Assembly: GCF_000189635.1 (NCBI RefSeq)
Contig: NW_002476287.1
Coordinates: 1 to 64,000, forward strand
DNA: 64,000 nt
Reading direction: 5' to 3'
Source: Tetrahymena thermophila SB210
Taxonomy: Eukaryota > Ciliophora > Oligohymenophorea > Hymenostomatida > Tetrahymenidae
The stretch's first letter is position 1. Each line of letters opens with the position of its first letter. A model generated the notes under the pieces. It was given only the letters and a program-made list of their open reading frames with translations, searched no databases and was not told the origin of the DNA. Of this stretch, positions 51,135 to 63,690 are shown piece after piece. The position numbers were made by a program, and so were the translations under genes.

Positions 51135-54131
51135 TCACTGTATTTTAAAGATAACTAATCTTTTTGATTTAAGACACTTGCTTTTTACTTTCAATTTTTA
51201 TGATCCATTGATTTAATTATAACTTTTATTTTTCAATTAAAATAAAATACTAAAAAAAATTAAATAGAATAAAATTTTTTAAATAAAAATTATATTTTAA
51301 ATTAATAAAAAAAAACATTAACAGAATAAAAAAGAAAAAGAAAAAAACATATTGAAAAATTAAAAGAGCTATCTTTTTTAAATTTAATTTTATAAAATAT
51401 CGCAATCCAAAACAAATAAACAGTTTTTACGTAAGATCAAGTGTCAAATTTGAGAGATCAGTGCAATTTGATAAAGCAGAACTTAAATCTGATGCACCAA
51501 TCACACTAATTTAATTCCAACTTTTTAAATATTGAAGAAAAAATATATAATTAGTTATTTATTTAGAAGGAAAAAATAAAGAAAAAATATGAAATAAGAA
51601 ATGAATTAAATAATAATAAAAACAAATGTTGAAAATAAAAAAAATTAGTTAAATTAAGAAAGGTAAAAGAAAAAAAAACACAAATACTATCAAAATGAAA
51701 AGTAAATCAAATAAAAAACTAATAAACAAATTAAAAGAGTTATCTTTTTTTAAATTTAATTCTATAAAATATCACAATCTAAACAAATAAACTATTTTTA
51801 CCTAAGATCAAGTGTCAAATTTGAGAGATTAGTGCAATTTGCTAAAGCAGAACCTAAACCTGATGTACCTTAATCACCAATTTAATTCCAACTTTTTAAA
51901 TATTGAACAAAAAATAAATAATTAATTAGTTTTTTAAAAGGAAAAAATGAAGAAAAAATATGAGATAATAAGAAATGAATTAATATATAATAAAACCAAA
52001 TGTTGAAAATTAAAAAATGAGTTAAATTAAGAAAGATAGAAGAAAAAAACACACTAATACAATCAAAAAGAAAAAGAAAAGTAAATCAAATAAAAAGCTA
52101 ATAAACAAATTAAAAAAGTTGTCTTTTTTTCAATTCATTTTTAAAAGTAAAAATATCACAATCCTAAACAAATAAAAGGGTATTAAGTGTCAAATTTGAG
52201 AGATTAGTGCAATTTGCTAAAGCAGAACCTAAGTCTGATGTACCTTAATCATCAATTTCATTGTGACTTTTTGAATATTGAAGAAAAAATAAATAGTTAA
52301 TTAGTTATTTTGAAGGAAAAATTGAAGAAAAATTATTAAATAATAAGAGATGAATCAATAAATTATTAAAGTAAATGTTGAAAATAAAAAAAATGAATTA
52401 AATTAAGAAAGATAGAAGACAAGTACAAAAAAAAAACAAAAGAAAAGTAAAAAGAATAAAAAATAAGCAAATGAATTTGATGACTTAGATGACATTGATG
52501 ACTTTGACAACAGAAAATAAAAATGTGAATTTTAATTTAGTATGAAAAATAATAATAAAAATAAAATAAATTAAAATATATATAAACACACTAAAAAATT
52601 TAATTTTAAGTTGTATTCTGAGTGCATTTATATGTGCGAGTATTTCTATTCTATTCTGTACCAATTTAATTATTACTTTTTAATTATTGAAGAAATAATA
52701 TAGATTTATTAGTTATTTAGAAGGAAAAAATGAAGAAAAATACAAAATAATAAGAAATTAATTATATAAATAAATAAAAAAAGTAAATCTTGAAAATTAA
52801 CAAATTAGTTAAATAGATGAAGAAATAACACAAGTACAATCAAAAAGAAAAGAAAATTAAACCAAATTAAAAATTACTAAACAAATTAAAAGAGTTATCT
52901 CTCATTTCAAATCATTTTTAAAAGTATAAATATCACAATTCTAAACAAATATACTGGTTTTACCTAAGTTTTAGTGTCAAATTTGAGAGATTACTGAAAT
53001 TTGCTAAAGCAAAACCTAAGTCTGATGCACCAATTACACCAATTTAATTCCAACTTTTTAAATATTGAAGAAAAAATATATCATTAATTAATTAGTTATT
53101 TAAAAGGAAAAAATGAAGAAAAAAAAATGTGAAAAAATAAGTAATCAATTATTAAAATAAAAAAATCAGTTAAATTAAGAAAGATAGATGAAAAAAAAAG
53201 CACAAGTACAATCAAAAAGAAAAATAAAACTAAATAAAATTAAAGCTAATTAACAAATTAAACAATCCAAAACAAATAAACTGTTTTTACCTAAGATTAA
53301 GTGCCAAATTTGAGAAATTAGTGCAATTTGCTAAAGCAGAACTTAAGCCTGATACACCTTAATCACCAATTTAATTCTCACTTTTTAAATATTGAAGAAA
53401 TAATATATAATTAATTAATTAGTTATTTAGAAGGAAAAAATGAAGAAAAAATATTTATAATAAGAAATGAATTATATTATTAAATAATTTAAGCGGATGT
53501 AGAAAATAAAAAAATGAGTTAAATTAAGAAAGATAAAAGAGAAAAAAAAACACAAGTACAATTAAAAAGAAAAAGAATAGCAACTCAAATAAAAAGCTAA
53601 TCAACAAAGTAAAAGAATTATCTTGCTTTCAATTGATTTTTCAAAAGTAAAAATATCACAATCAATAACAAATAAACTGTTTTTACCAAAGATTAAGTGT
53701 TAAATTTGAGAGATTAGTGCAATTTGCTAAAGCAGAGCCTAAGTCTGATGCACCAATTGCACCAATTTAATTCCTACTTTTTAAATAAGGAAGAAAAAAT
53801 ATGAAATAGTAGGAAATGAATTAATAAATAATAAAAGCAAATATTGAAAATAAAAAAAATTAGTTAAATTAAGAAAGATAGATGAAAAAAAAAACAAAAC
53901 ATAAATAAATACAATCAAAAAGAAAAGCAAAAGTTAATCAAATAAAAAGCTAATAAATATACAAATTAAAAGGGTTTTCTTGTTTTCAATTCATTTTTAA
54001 AGTAAAAATATCGCAATCTAAAACAAATAAACTATTTTTACTTAATATCAAGGGTCAAATTTGAGAGATTAGTGCAATTTGCTAAAGCAGAACCTAAACC
54101 TGATGCATCTTAATCACCAATTTAATTCTCA
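51135..54131 (-). CDS. LRR gene E, inverted (8 LRR exons plus conserved last exon)
   Basis: On the minus strand, LRR exons: 54131-54042, 53776-53687, 53380-53291, 53053-52964, 52675-52657 (truncated by an insertion), one damaged exon about 52266-52184, then 51891-51802 and 51520-51431. Last exon 51222-51135 ends KCLKSKRLVIFKIQ, TGA, matching genes A-D. Intact exons are 90 nt and phase 2, for example WNQIGDQGTSGLGSALANC. The 52266 exon lacks a usable GT donor (GTAAAAA replaced by CCCTTTT), so it is probably skipped or dead. The upstream module (54430-54975) is shared with B-D. No start found. This gene shows more decay than A or B and may be a pseudogene. Confidence 0.6.
52470..52656 (-). mobile_element. 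Retroposon copy in inverted LRR gene E
   Basis: On the minus strand it follows nucleotide 19 of the exon at 52675-52657 with (GAATA)n, AAATACTCGCACATATAAATGCACTCAGAATAC, the same end as the copies in genes B-D. Relative to the host exon the orientation is also the same. The far border (about 52470) is not defined, and the remainder of the exon is missing. The body includes an acidic coding-like patch on the plus strand (EFDDLDDIDDFDN, about 52470-52510). Confidence 0.6.
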
Positions 54132-54429
54132 CTTTTTAAATATTGAAGAAAAATTATATAATTAATTAATTAGTTATTTAGAAGGAAAAAATGAAGAAAA
54201 AATATAAAATAATAAGAAATAAATTATAATAATAAAAACAAATATAGAAAATAAAAAAATCAGTTAAATTAACAAAGATAGAAGAAGAAAAAAACATAAG
54301 TACAATCAAAATAAAAAACAAAAATTAATCAAATAAAAAACTAATAAACAAATTAAAAGAGTTATCTTGCTTTCAATTAATTTTTAAAAAGTAAAAATAT
54401 CACAATCAAAAAAAAAAAAAACTATTTTA

Positions 54430-54975
54430 TCAAGTAAAAGTTTTAGAAGGTAAAAAATGAAAAAAAATATCAAATAATAAAAAATAGATAATTAATTTTA
54501 AAAATTTTAATTGAATATTAAGTTAAATTAATTAAAAAAACATTTGTCTAAATAAATTGAATAAATATTGGGATAATTTCATTTATAAAATTAAATAAAC
54601 TGAAAGTTAAATATATAAAAAATAGTAATAATAATAATAATAATAAATTAAATATACCTCAGATCAATATGAAGAACCAAATGAGATGAGAGTGAAGAGT
54701 TTATAAACTTTTTATATTAATAAAAATAAATTTAAAGTATATTGATAAAAACTAAATAATTACTTCTTCTAAGTTTTTGTAATATTTAATCTGTTATATC
54801 ATTTATTTTTTTAATAGCAATTTATGGAAATTAAATTAATTATAACTTGATAAAAAGAACAAATAAATTATATAAATTTATAAATTCATTTTTAGTAAGA
54901 GAAATCAAAAAAGTTAACATAATATTCATTATTAAATCTTAATATTTCTATTTAAAATGTTTTCTTAAAAATACA
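54430..54975 (-). repeat. Upstream module of LRR gene E (copy 4 of 4)
   Basis: Reverse complement of the module upstream of genes B-D. It contains the inverse of TTATCTCATT...GGTTCT (here GAACCAAATGAGATGAGAG near 54673) and of the AAACTCTTCACT piece. More diverged than the plus-strand copies, with an extra ATA/AAT triplet run at 54629-54647. Confidence 0.55.
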
Positions 54976-55437
54976 GAAATAAAGATTGGATAATGAGAAT
55001 GCGAACTCATTAGAAAAAAAAATAAATTTTTGACATATTTACACATATATATAAAAAAATTCTCAAACTTTAATTGAAATATGAATATTACGAAGAGTAA
55101 TATTTATGTTATATTGTCTTTTTATATACCTGAGTTTTTTATTTTTTAGAAATATTAAATGTAGCTTTCATTATTATACGTTTTTGTAAGAAGAATATTA
55201 AGATGCAGCTTACAAGATTTCTATAAAATGGTTTTAAAATTTAAAAAAATTTAATTAAATATACACTAACAACTTAATATGCTGAATCAATATTTATTGT
55301 TTTTTATTAATTAATTTAGTTGGTATATTTAATTTAACAATATGTAGATAAATGTAACAATAAAAAACTTAAAATATAATATTTAACTGATAAAATATTC
55401 TATTTGAATTAATATTTTAGATAAACAAACTTCTATT
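54976..55437. other. Intergenic, AT-rich
   Basis: No gene or motif recognised. It is the 3' side of the TPR gene and the 5' side of LRR gene E. Confidence 0.35.
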
Positions 55438-58400
55438 TCAAATTTAAGATTTAGCCTATTTTAGTAGCTCTATAGTTTCTTAATCTTCTTCATCAGTTAA
55501 TAAAGAAATTTTTAGGTACTTTATTTGTTTTTCTAACATTTAATTATCTTAATGAATCATTGCTATATTAAAATATGCATCTACATATTTTAGATCTATT
55601 TATATAGCCTTTTTGTAGGACAGTAAAGCCTTACGATCAAATCCTTTGTCTTCATAGGCCAAACCCAAATTATAAAATCCATAAAGATAATTTGGATCTA
55701 TTTCTGTACATTTTTAATAATAAGAAATTGATTCATTTAGCTATTTTTTATCTAAATAAATATTGCCTAACTTATTGTATGCATTAATAAATTTAGGGTT
55801 AATTTCAATAACTTTTTTGTAATTTTCTATAGCTTAATCAAGCATACCTTTTTCTTCATATATTAAACCTAGCTTATCATAGGCTTCAAAAAAGTTAGGG
55901 TCTATTTCAATTGCTTTATTTAAACACTTAATTGATTAATCCTTCATTTTTTTTGAATAGAAAGTGTACCCTTATTTATAAAAATCATAAGCACTTTAAG
56001 TGTTTTTTTCCATTTTTTACAAAAAGTTATCAACGTCAAATTCGTCTTTAATTATTCCAGTTTTTAAGAACAATTTCATCATTCTATCAAGTGTTTACTT
56101 ATCATTTGGGTTTATATCAAGGGCTTTTTAGTAGCATTCTAAAGCCTTATCATTTTAATTTTTGGTTTCATAAACAAGACCAGAATTATAGAGTGATAGC
56201 AAGTATTTAGGATTTATTTCTAGTGCTTTTTGATAATATTCAAGGGCTAGATCATCCTTTTTCTGATTATAATAGACGAGTCCGATATTATTATAAGCGA
56301 CTACTTGTTTTGTATCTATTTCAAGTATTTTTTAGAAGACTTCAAGAGCTTTGTCATACATGATTAACTTTAAGTAGACATTTCCTAATTTAACATAAGC
56401 ATTTACATGCTTAGAATCAAGTTCTATTGCTTTTGAAAAAAGAACTATTGCTTCATTAAGCATATTTTTGTCTTAGTAAGCTAATCCTAATCTATAATTA
56501 GTCTCAGAACAATCTTTATTCTTTTCAAGTATTTTTTAATGGAATTAAGCAGCTTCATTTATTTTTATTAAATCTAAATATATCACCATTAAATTGTAAA
56601 TTGATTCAAAACCTTTTGAGTTTATTTCAATTGCCTTTTCATAATTTTAAATTGCATCTTCAAACATTTCTTTTTGTTTGTAAATTAATCCAAGTTTATC
56701 ATATGCATCGTAGTAATTTGGATCTATTTCTATTGCTTTCTTCAAAAGTTCAATCGACTACTCAACTTTCTTAATAGTTAAGTATAAAAAGGCTTATTCT
56801 AAATGATCTTTTGCAGTAACAGGAACTTTTTGAAGCTTTTCTTCAAGATCTTTCTCACTTAATTTTAAATTTACGTTCTTTTCGTTAATTTTCTCGATCC
56901 TAGTGAGAGTTTTTTTATCAGTAGGATTTATAGCTAAAACTTTCTTATAGCATTCAAGGGCTTTGTCATTTTAATTTTTTTATTCATAAATTAGCCCTGA
57001 ATTATAAATAGATAATTCATATTTGGGATTGACTTCAAGAGCTTTGTTGTAATATTCAAGAGCTAGGTCATCCATATTCTAATTATAATGAACTAATCCT
57101 ATGTTATTATATGCTACTGCTTTTTTGGGGTCTATTTCTAATACTTTTTTGTAGCATTCAAGAGCTTTGTCGTACATTACTTTACCTAAATAAGAGTTAC
57201 CTAACTCAATATAAGCACTGGTTGATTATGGGTTAAGCTCAATAGCTTTTTAGTAGCAAGCTATTGCTTCATCAACCATCTTTTGATCTTAATAAACAGT
57301 TCCTAATTCTTACTATGTTTAAGCACAATCTGGGTTCATTTCATTTATCATTTTGTGATATTCTTTAGCTTCATCTATTTTTTTTTATTCTAAGTAAATT
57401 CTCATGATGCTGCTTATAGAATTGAAGCACTTTGGATTAATTTTAATAGCTTCTTTAAAATACTCTAATGCTTCTTCATACATTTTTTTTTGCTAATAAA
57501 CAAACCCTAATTTGTCATAGGCTTCAAAATAAAGTGGGTCTAATTCTACTGATTTTTTAAGACATTCTATAGACTTATCATCCTACATTTAAACATAATA
57601 TAGGAACCCTTACTTATAGTAGTCTTTCGCAGTTTAAGGATTATTCTCAATTGATTGTTAAATTTTTGAGTCGAAATTCTCATTTAATGAATTTATTTTT
57701 TGTATTCTTAAGAGTGATTTTTTCTCATTTGGATTTATTTATTGAACTTTATTGTAATACTTAAGTGCTTCTTCATTTTAGTTCTTCTGCTCATAAGCAA
57801 GTCCTGAATTATAGATCGAGAGCTCATAATTAGGATCTATTTCTAGAGCTTTTTTGTAATATTCAAGTGCTTAATCACTATTTTTTAAGTTATAGTAAAC
57901 CAGTCCTATGTTATTATAAGCTACTATTTCTTTAGGATTTATTTCTAATGCTCTTTTATAGCATTCAAGTGCTTAATCATTATCATGTTTATCTAAATAA
58001 ATATTGCCTAGTTCTATATGAGCATCAATGTATTAAGGGTCTATTTTAAGTATTTTTTAATAGCATTCAAAAGCTTCGTCAATCATATTCTAATCTTAAT
58101 AAACTTCTCCAAGCTCGTACAGAGTTTCAGTGCAATTCGGGTTCAAATCTACTATTTTTTAATGAAATTCTTTTGCTTCTTCAATTCTATTTTAATCAAA
58201 ATAGATGTTCATTATACTAGGAATGATATCAAAAAATTTTGGATTAATTTCGAGTGCTTTTAAATAGTTCTAAATTGCCTCATCAAACATACCTTTTTCA
58301 CCATAAATAAGACCTAATTTATCATAGGCTTCATAATAATTTGGATCTATTTCGATAGCCTTTTACAAGCATTAAATAGATTTTTCATCTTCCATTTAAG

Positions 58401-61400
58401 CATAGAAATCATATCCTTTAGAGTAATATTCCTTTGCACTTGAAAGAGTATTTTGGACTTCTTTTTTTGATGTTTCTTCAGGCTTTTCGCTATTTATATT
58501 TCCAATTTTTTCATTTATTTTTTCTACTCTCAAGAGGGATTTCTTTTCTGTTGGGTTTATTTTAAGAACCTTATTGTAATACTCAAGGGCTTTTTCATAT
58601 TGATTCTAGATTTCATACACAAGGCCAGTGTTGTAAATAGATTACTAAAATGTAGGATTTATTTCAAGAGCTTTGTTGTAGTATTCAAGTGCTTTCTCAT
58701 TCATTTTCTAATCATAATAAGCAAGTCCTATATTATTTAAAGCTACAACCTCTTTAGGATCTAATTCAATTACTTTGTTAAAATATTCAATTGCTTATTG
58801 GTATTCTTTTTTATCCAAATAGATACAGCCCAATTCAATGTGAGAATCAATATGTTTAGGATCTATTTAGATAACTTTTTTATAACAAGCAATAGCATCT
58901 TCATACTTTGATGAATCTTCTTAATAGGCTTCTCCAAGTTAATAAAATATTTCAGCATTATTAGGATTTTCTTCAAGCATTTTATTATGGAACTCTTTAG
59001 CTTCGCTGACCATTTTTCTATCTAAGTAAATTCTCATTATTTTTTTTATTGCATCAGTGAATTTTGGATTTAATTCAAAAGCCTTTTAGTAGTTTTCAAT
59101 TGACAAGTCAAACATTTTTTTTTCTTTAAAAATAAATGCTAATTTTTCGTAAGCTTCAAAATACTTGGGATCTATTTCTATCACCTTTTTAAGGCAATCA
59201 ATAGCTTTTTTATTATTTTGTTATGATTAATAAAATTGCCCTAATTCAAAGTAACTTTTTGCGCTTTCAGGGTTCTTGATAATTTCTTACAAATACTATT
59301 CTAGTTTTTCATTTTTGCTATCGATTTTTTACTCGATCTTTTCAATCTTTTCAAGTGATTTCTTATCAGCAGGGTTGATAGATATTACCTTTTTGTAACA
59401 TTCAAGTGCTTTTTCACTTTAACCTTTTTACTCATAAATGAGTCCGGAATTATATATTGATAATATATAGTTAGGATTTATTTCAAGAGCTTTTTTGAAG
59501 TACTCAAGTGCTTAGTCATCCTTTTTTTGAGCATAAAAAATAGCTCCAACTCCATTATATGCATCATACTTTTTTGGCTCTATTTCTATTGTCTTATAGA
59601 AGCATTCAAGAGCTTTATCTGTTAAATTTTTATGAAGGTACTTGTTACCTAATTCTAAATAAGCATCTGCATGTTGAGGATCTAATTAAATCACTTTTTA
59701 ATAGTAGTCGATAGCTTCATCAACCCTATTGGTATTTTAATATATAATTGCTAAATAGTAGTAAGCTTAAACATATTCTGGATTTAATTCTATAGCCTTT
59801 ATGTAGCATCCAATTACTTCCTCAATTAAATTCATCTTATCAACATTTTCTAAATTAGATATTTCTTCTAACTTCTCCATGCTAAAATCCTTAACTTTAT
59901 TATAGTTCTCTAAAGCCTCTTCATACATTTTTTTCTCTCCATAAACATTTCCTAATCTTATAAAGACTGTAAAGTATTTTGGAAAGATTTCTTCCACTTT
60001 TTTGTAAAATTCAATGGCTTCATCAAACATGTTTTTCATTTAATAAGCAACTCCGATATTATAGTTAGCCAAAAATGACTTTGGATCTATTTATATTACT
60101 CTTTTATAGATTTCAATAGCCTAGTCATGCATATTAGATTTATAATAAGCATAACCTAAATTGTTCAAAATTTTAAGACTATTTTCATTGACTTAAAGAG
60201 CACTTTAATAGCATTCTATTGCCTTATCATACATTTTTTATTAAGAATAAAGATAGCCCATGTTAGTGCTTGCATTTAAATACTATGGATTAATTTCTAA
60301 AACCTTTTTGTAACACTCAATAGCTTCATCAACCATTTTTTTAGAAGCATAAGAAATTCCGCAATTATAGTAAGCTAAATGATAATTTGGATCAATTTCA
60401 ATAGCCTTTTTATAGCATTCGATAGCTTAATCAAACATTTATTAATATTCGTAAGCAAGACCTAAATTATTAAGTGCCTTTATATATTATGGATTTATTT
60501 CCAATGTCTTTTTATAACACTTAATTGCTTCTTCATATATTTTCTTTGTCAAATACAATTCTCCTAAACTAAAGAAATCATATTCGCTGTTTGGGCTTAA
60601 TTAAACTATTTTTTTAAAACACTCAATTCCTTCATCTATCATTTCTCTTTCAACGCAAATATCACCTAGCCTAATTAAAGCCTTGAGAAATTTAGGATTT
60701 ATTTTAATTGCTTTTTTATAGCTCTCAATAGCCTCTTCTATCAAATTATCTTTTTCATAAGCAAGTCCAGAGTTGTAGTGAGCTTTATAGTAATCTGGAT
60801 TTAACTCAAGCGCCTTTTAGTAATATTAAATTGCTTCATTATTCATATCTAAACCGAAGTAAACTAGACCTAAGTTATTGTAAGCATCCACATATTTTGG
60901 ATCTAATTCTATAGCCTTTTTATAGCATAATAGCGAGTCGTTATACTTTCCTTAGTAGTAATATAATAAACCTAAGTTATATTAAGCATTAAAGTATTTG
61001 GGGTCTAATTCAATTGCTTTTTTATAATTTTTTATAGCCTCTTCATACTTTTTTCTATTTTAAAAAACAAATCCTAGTCTTTCATAGGCTTAAACAAAGT
61101 TTGGATCTATTTCAATAGCTTTTCTTAGCTATTTAATTGCTTCTTGATCTAATTACTTCAGAAAATAAATGTATGCTAAGCTTATGTAAACGCTTAAAAA
61201 ATTAGGATTCTTTTCTAATGCAATCTTGTATGAGATAAGAGCTGAATCAAACATACTTTATTTTTCATAAATAAATCCTAGTCTTTCATGGGCTTCTGCG
61301 GAGTTTGGATCTATTTCCAATGCTGTTTTGAGCATTCTTATTGCTTCTTCTGTCATTGAATCGCAAAAATAATTACGAGCTAAACTAATGTAAGCTTTTA

Positions 61401-61935
61401 TAAATTAAGGATCGATGGTAAGAATTTTTTTATACCACGCATAAGCTTCATCTATTTGCCCTTTGATTTCATATGTTAATGCTAATTCATGAAATGCTTC
61501 CATATTTTTTGGTTCTATTTCTATGATTTTTTTATAACACTCTGTTATCTAATCTAATTTATTTTATTTCTTATAAGCTTATGCTAACTTTTAATAAGCT
61601 TAAACAAAATTAGGATCTATTTCAATAGCCTATTTGAGGCTAATTATTGCTTCATCTATATTACTCTTCTTTAAATGGATATCAGCTTTGCTAGCATACG
61701 CTTTAAGATAGTTAGGATTTATAGAGAGTACCTTATTAAAGGACTCAAGAGAATCATCAACTAAATTTTTTAATTCAAAACAGCATCCTAAACTGTAATA
61801 CGCCTCTGCATTATTTGAGTCAATTTCTATCACCTTATTGAAGCATTCAATAGCTTCATCAATCATTTTTTTACCTTCGAATTCAAGCCCCTACTTATAA
61901 AGAGTCTCGATGTCGTTTATATTCGATGTGAACAT
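55438..61935 (-). CDS. Giant tetratricopeptide-repeat protein (2165 aa)
   Basis: One open frame of 2166 codons without introns, from ATG at 61935 (MFTSNINDIETLYKQG) to TGA at 55438. Almost the whole length is TPR, about 60 units of 34 residues. The canonical pattern is W/L-x-x-x-G-x-x-Y/F...A-x-x-x-Y-x-K-A-I-E-I-D/N-P, for example YKKAIEIDPNYHLAYYNCG. TPR solenoids bind peptides and act as scaffolds. No enzymatic domain, signal or membrane segment seen. From about 60 kb leftward, the protein contains larger repeats of about 273 residues (8 TPRs), each ending with a block like INPTDKKSLLRIEKINEK. These blocks lie near 59350, 58540, 57710, 56910 and 56080. Such proteins are common in ciliates, and the partner is unknown. 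The start is the first Met of the frame. Confidence 0.9.
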
Positions 61936-63690
61936 TTTAAAATATAGATTTCTTCCTAATACTTTTAATAAAATATACAAAAGAATTTGGTTTTCCTAAT
62001 TATTATTAAAACTAAAAGGAAAGGATTTATATTTTTAATTTTTGTGTCAGATTTCTATCTGATAATCAGAGTTATAGTGGCTAGTAACATTAAACATCAT
62101 ATTAAAGCAGAATTTTCAAAAGATATCTTTAAGAATACATAATTTCATTTGCTTTGATCAATTGATTTCAAATATGTGAAATTAATAACAATAAATTATC
62201 ACATATCAAAAATCTTTGTTTGATTTTTTTTGATGCTAATATTTTTATTTTTATGTTCTTCTTTGAAAATAAATATTGTAAAAAAGCTATTTAATTGTTA
62301 AATCATAGATATATAATAATATATTTTTCCTCATATTTTAAAGAATGAAGATCCATTAAAATATAATTAAACTTGCATATATAAGTTTAATGTTATTGAA
62401 ACAGCATGTTAAGGAAAAAAGGTATTTTATGAAAAATATGTGAATGGGTTAGAGTATTTAATGGAAGATAATAGAAAATTCAAAAAAAAATTAAAATAAA
62501 AGAAACTTTTTCTAAAAGTGAAAATAATGAAAAAAAAATAATTGAACCAAAGTAAGAGAAATAATTTCTATAAAAAAGCACTGAAAAACAATAAAAAATT
62601 TAAATACTATTATTTTAAACTCATAATTATAAGTTTTTCTCACTTCTAATAATTTTCTTAGTCATAATAATAAAATTAAGAAAATTCGAGAAAAATAAAT
62701 AAATAGAGTTAAAATAAAATTTTATGTAATTTAATAAACACAAATTCAATTTAAATATAAAAATAAACACATCCAAATCTTATTATAATCATTTTACTAT
62801 GATTGTATTCAATTTATTAAAGAAAATAATAAATTGGCATGAATAACCCATATATTCAAGAGAGAAGGTAAATAAATTCAACATTTATCTGATGTAAATG
62901 GGCTGCTCTAAGAATTTGATTTGGATTTATTTTTGTAAAATTATTTTATTTATTACAAACAAATTTATTTGATTCTCTTCATCTTAGTTATACCCTTAAT
63001 ATTTTTCATCCAATTTTTTTATAAATATTAGGGTAGGATTTATTATTTGACTTTAAATTTAGTAATTAGATATTTTATTGATTTTAGTTTAATTTAATTG
63101 ATTTATATTCAAATAAATATCAATAAATAGACCGACCTAAAGGTGATTTATATAAAAATTATAAAAAGTAAATTTTTAAATAAATAAATAATAAAATTGT
63201 AAGACTGGTTTAGTTTTAGAAATACATGTATTATTCTATTTATAATATTGATAAAATTTTTTATTCCTGTTTATTCAAAAACTTTTACAATATTATATGA
63301 AAAATAAAGCCACACCACAATTTTATCAGTCAATTAATAAATTTAGTGAAATAATAAAAAAAAATGTTTTATTTTAAACTAATTTTTCATTTTTTATTAA
63401 ATATTGTATAAAAATTGATAATAAATTATTTTCTTAATCAAATACGTAAAGAATAATAAACTAACTTCTTAATTTTGCGAAGTTTTCTTCTTAATATTTT
63501 CTACTAAATTACGTCAATTTTATTGAATCTATTTAATAATTAAATTTTTAATAAGATCAAAAAAAAAAGTAAAAATAAATTATTCTTTTTTTTATTTAAT
63601 TTTTTAATTCTTAAATATGATATTTAATAATTGAAATATTTTATCCAAACATAATATAATGAGTAAAAAATTATTATTTTTAATTACTCG
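61936..63690. other. Intergenic, AT-rich
   Basis: About 1.75 kb. It should carry the TPR gene promoter at its left end. No coding frame with recognisable content, RNA gene or repeat family seen. Confidence 0.4.
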
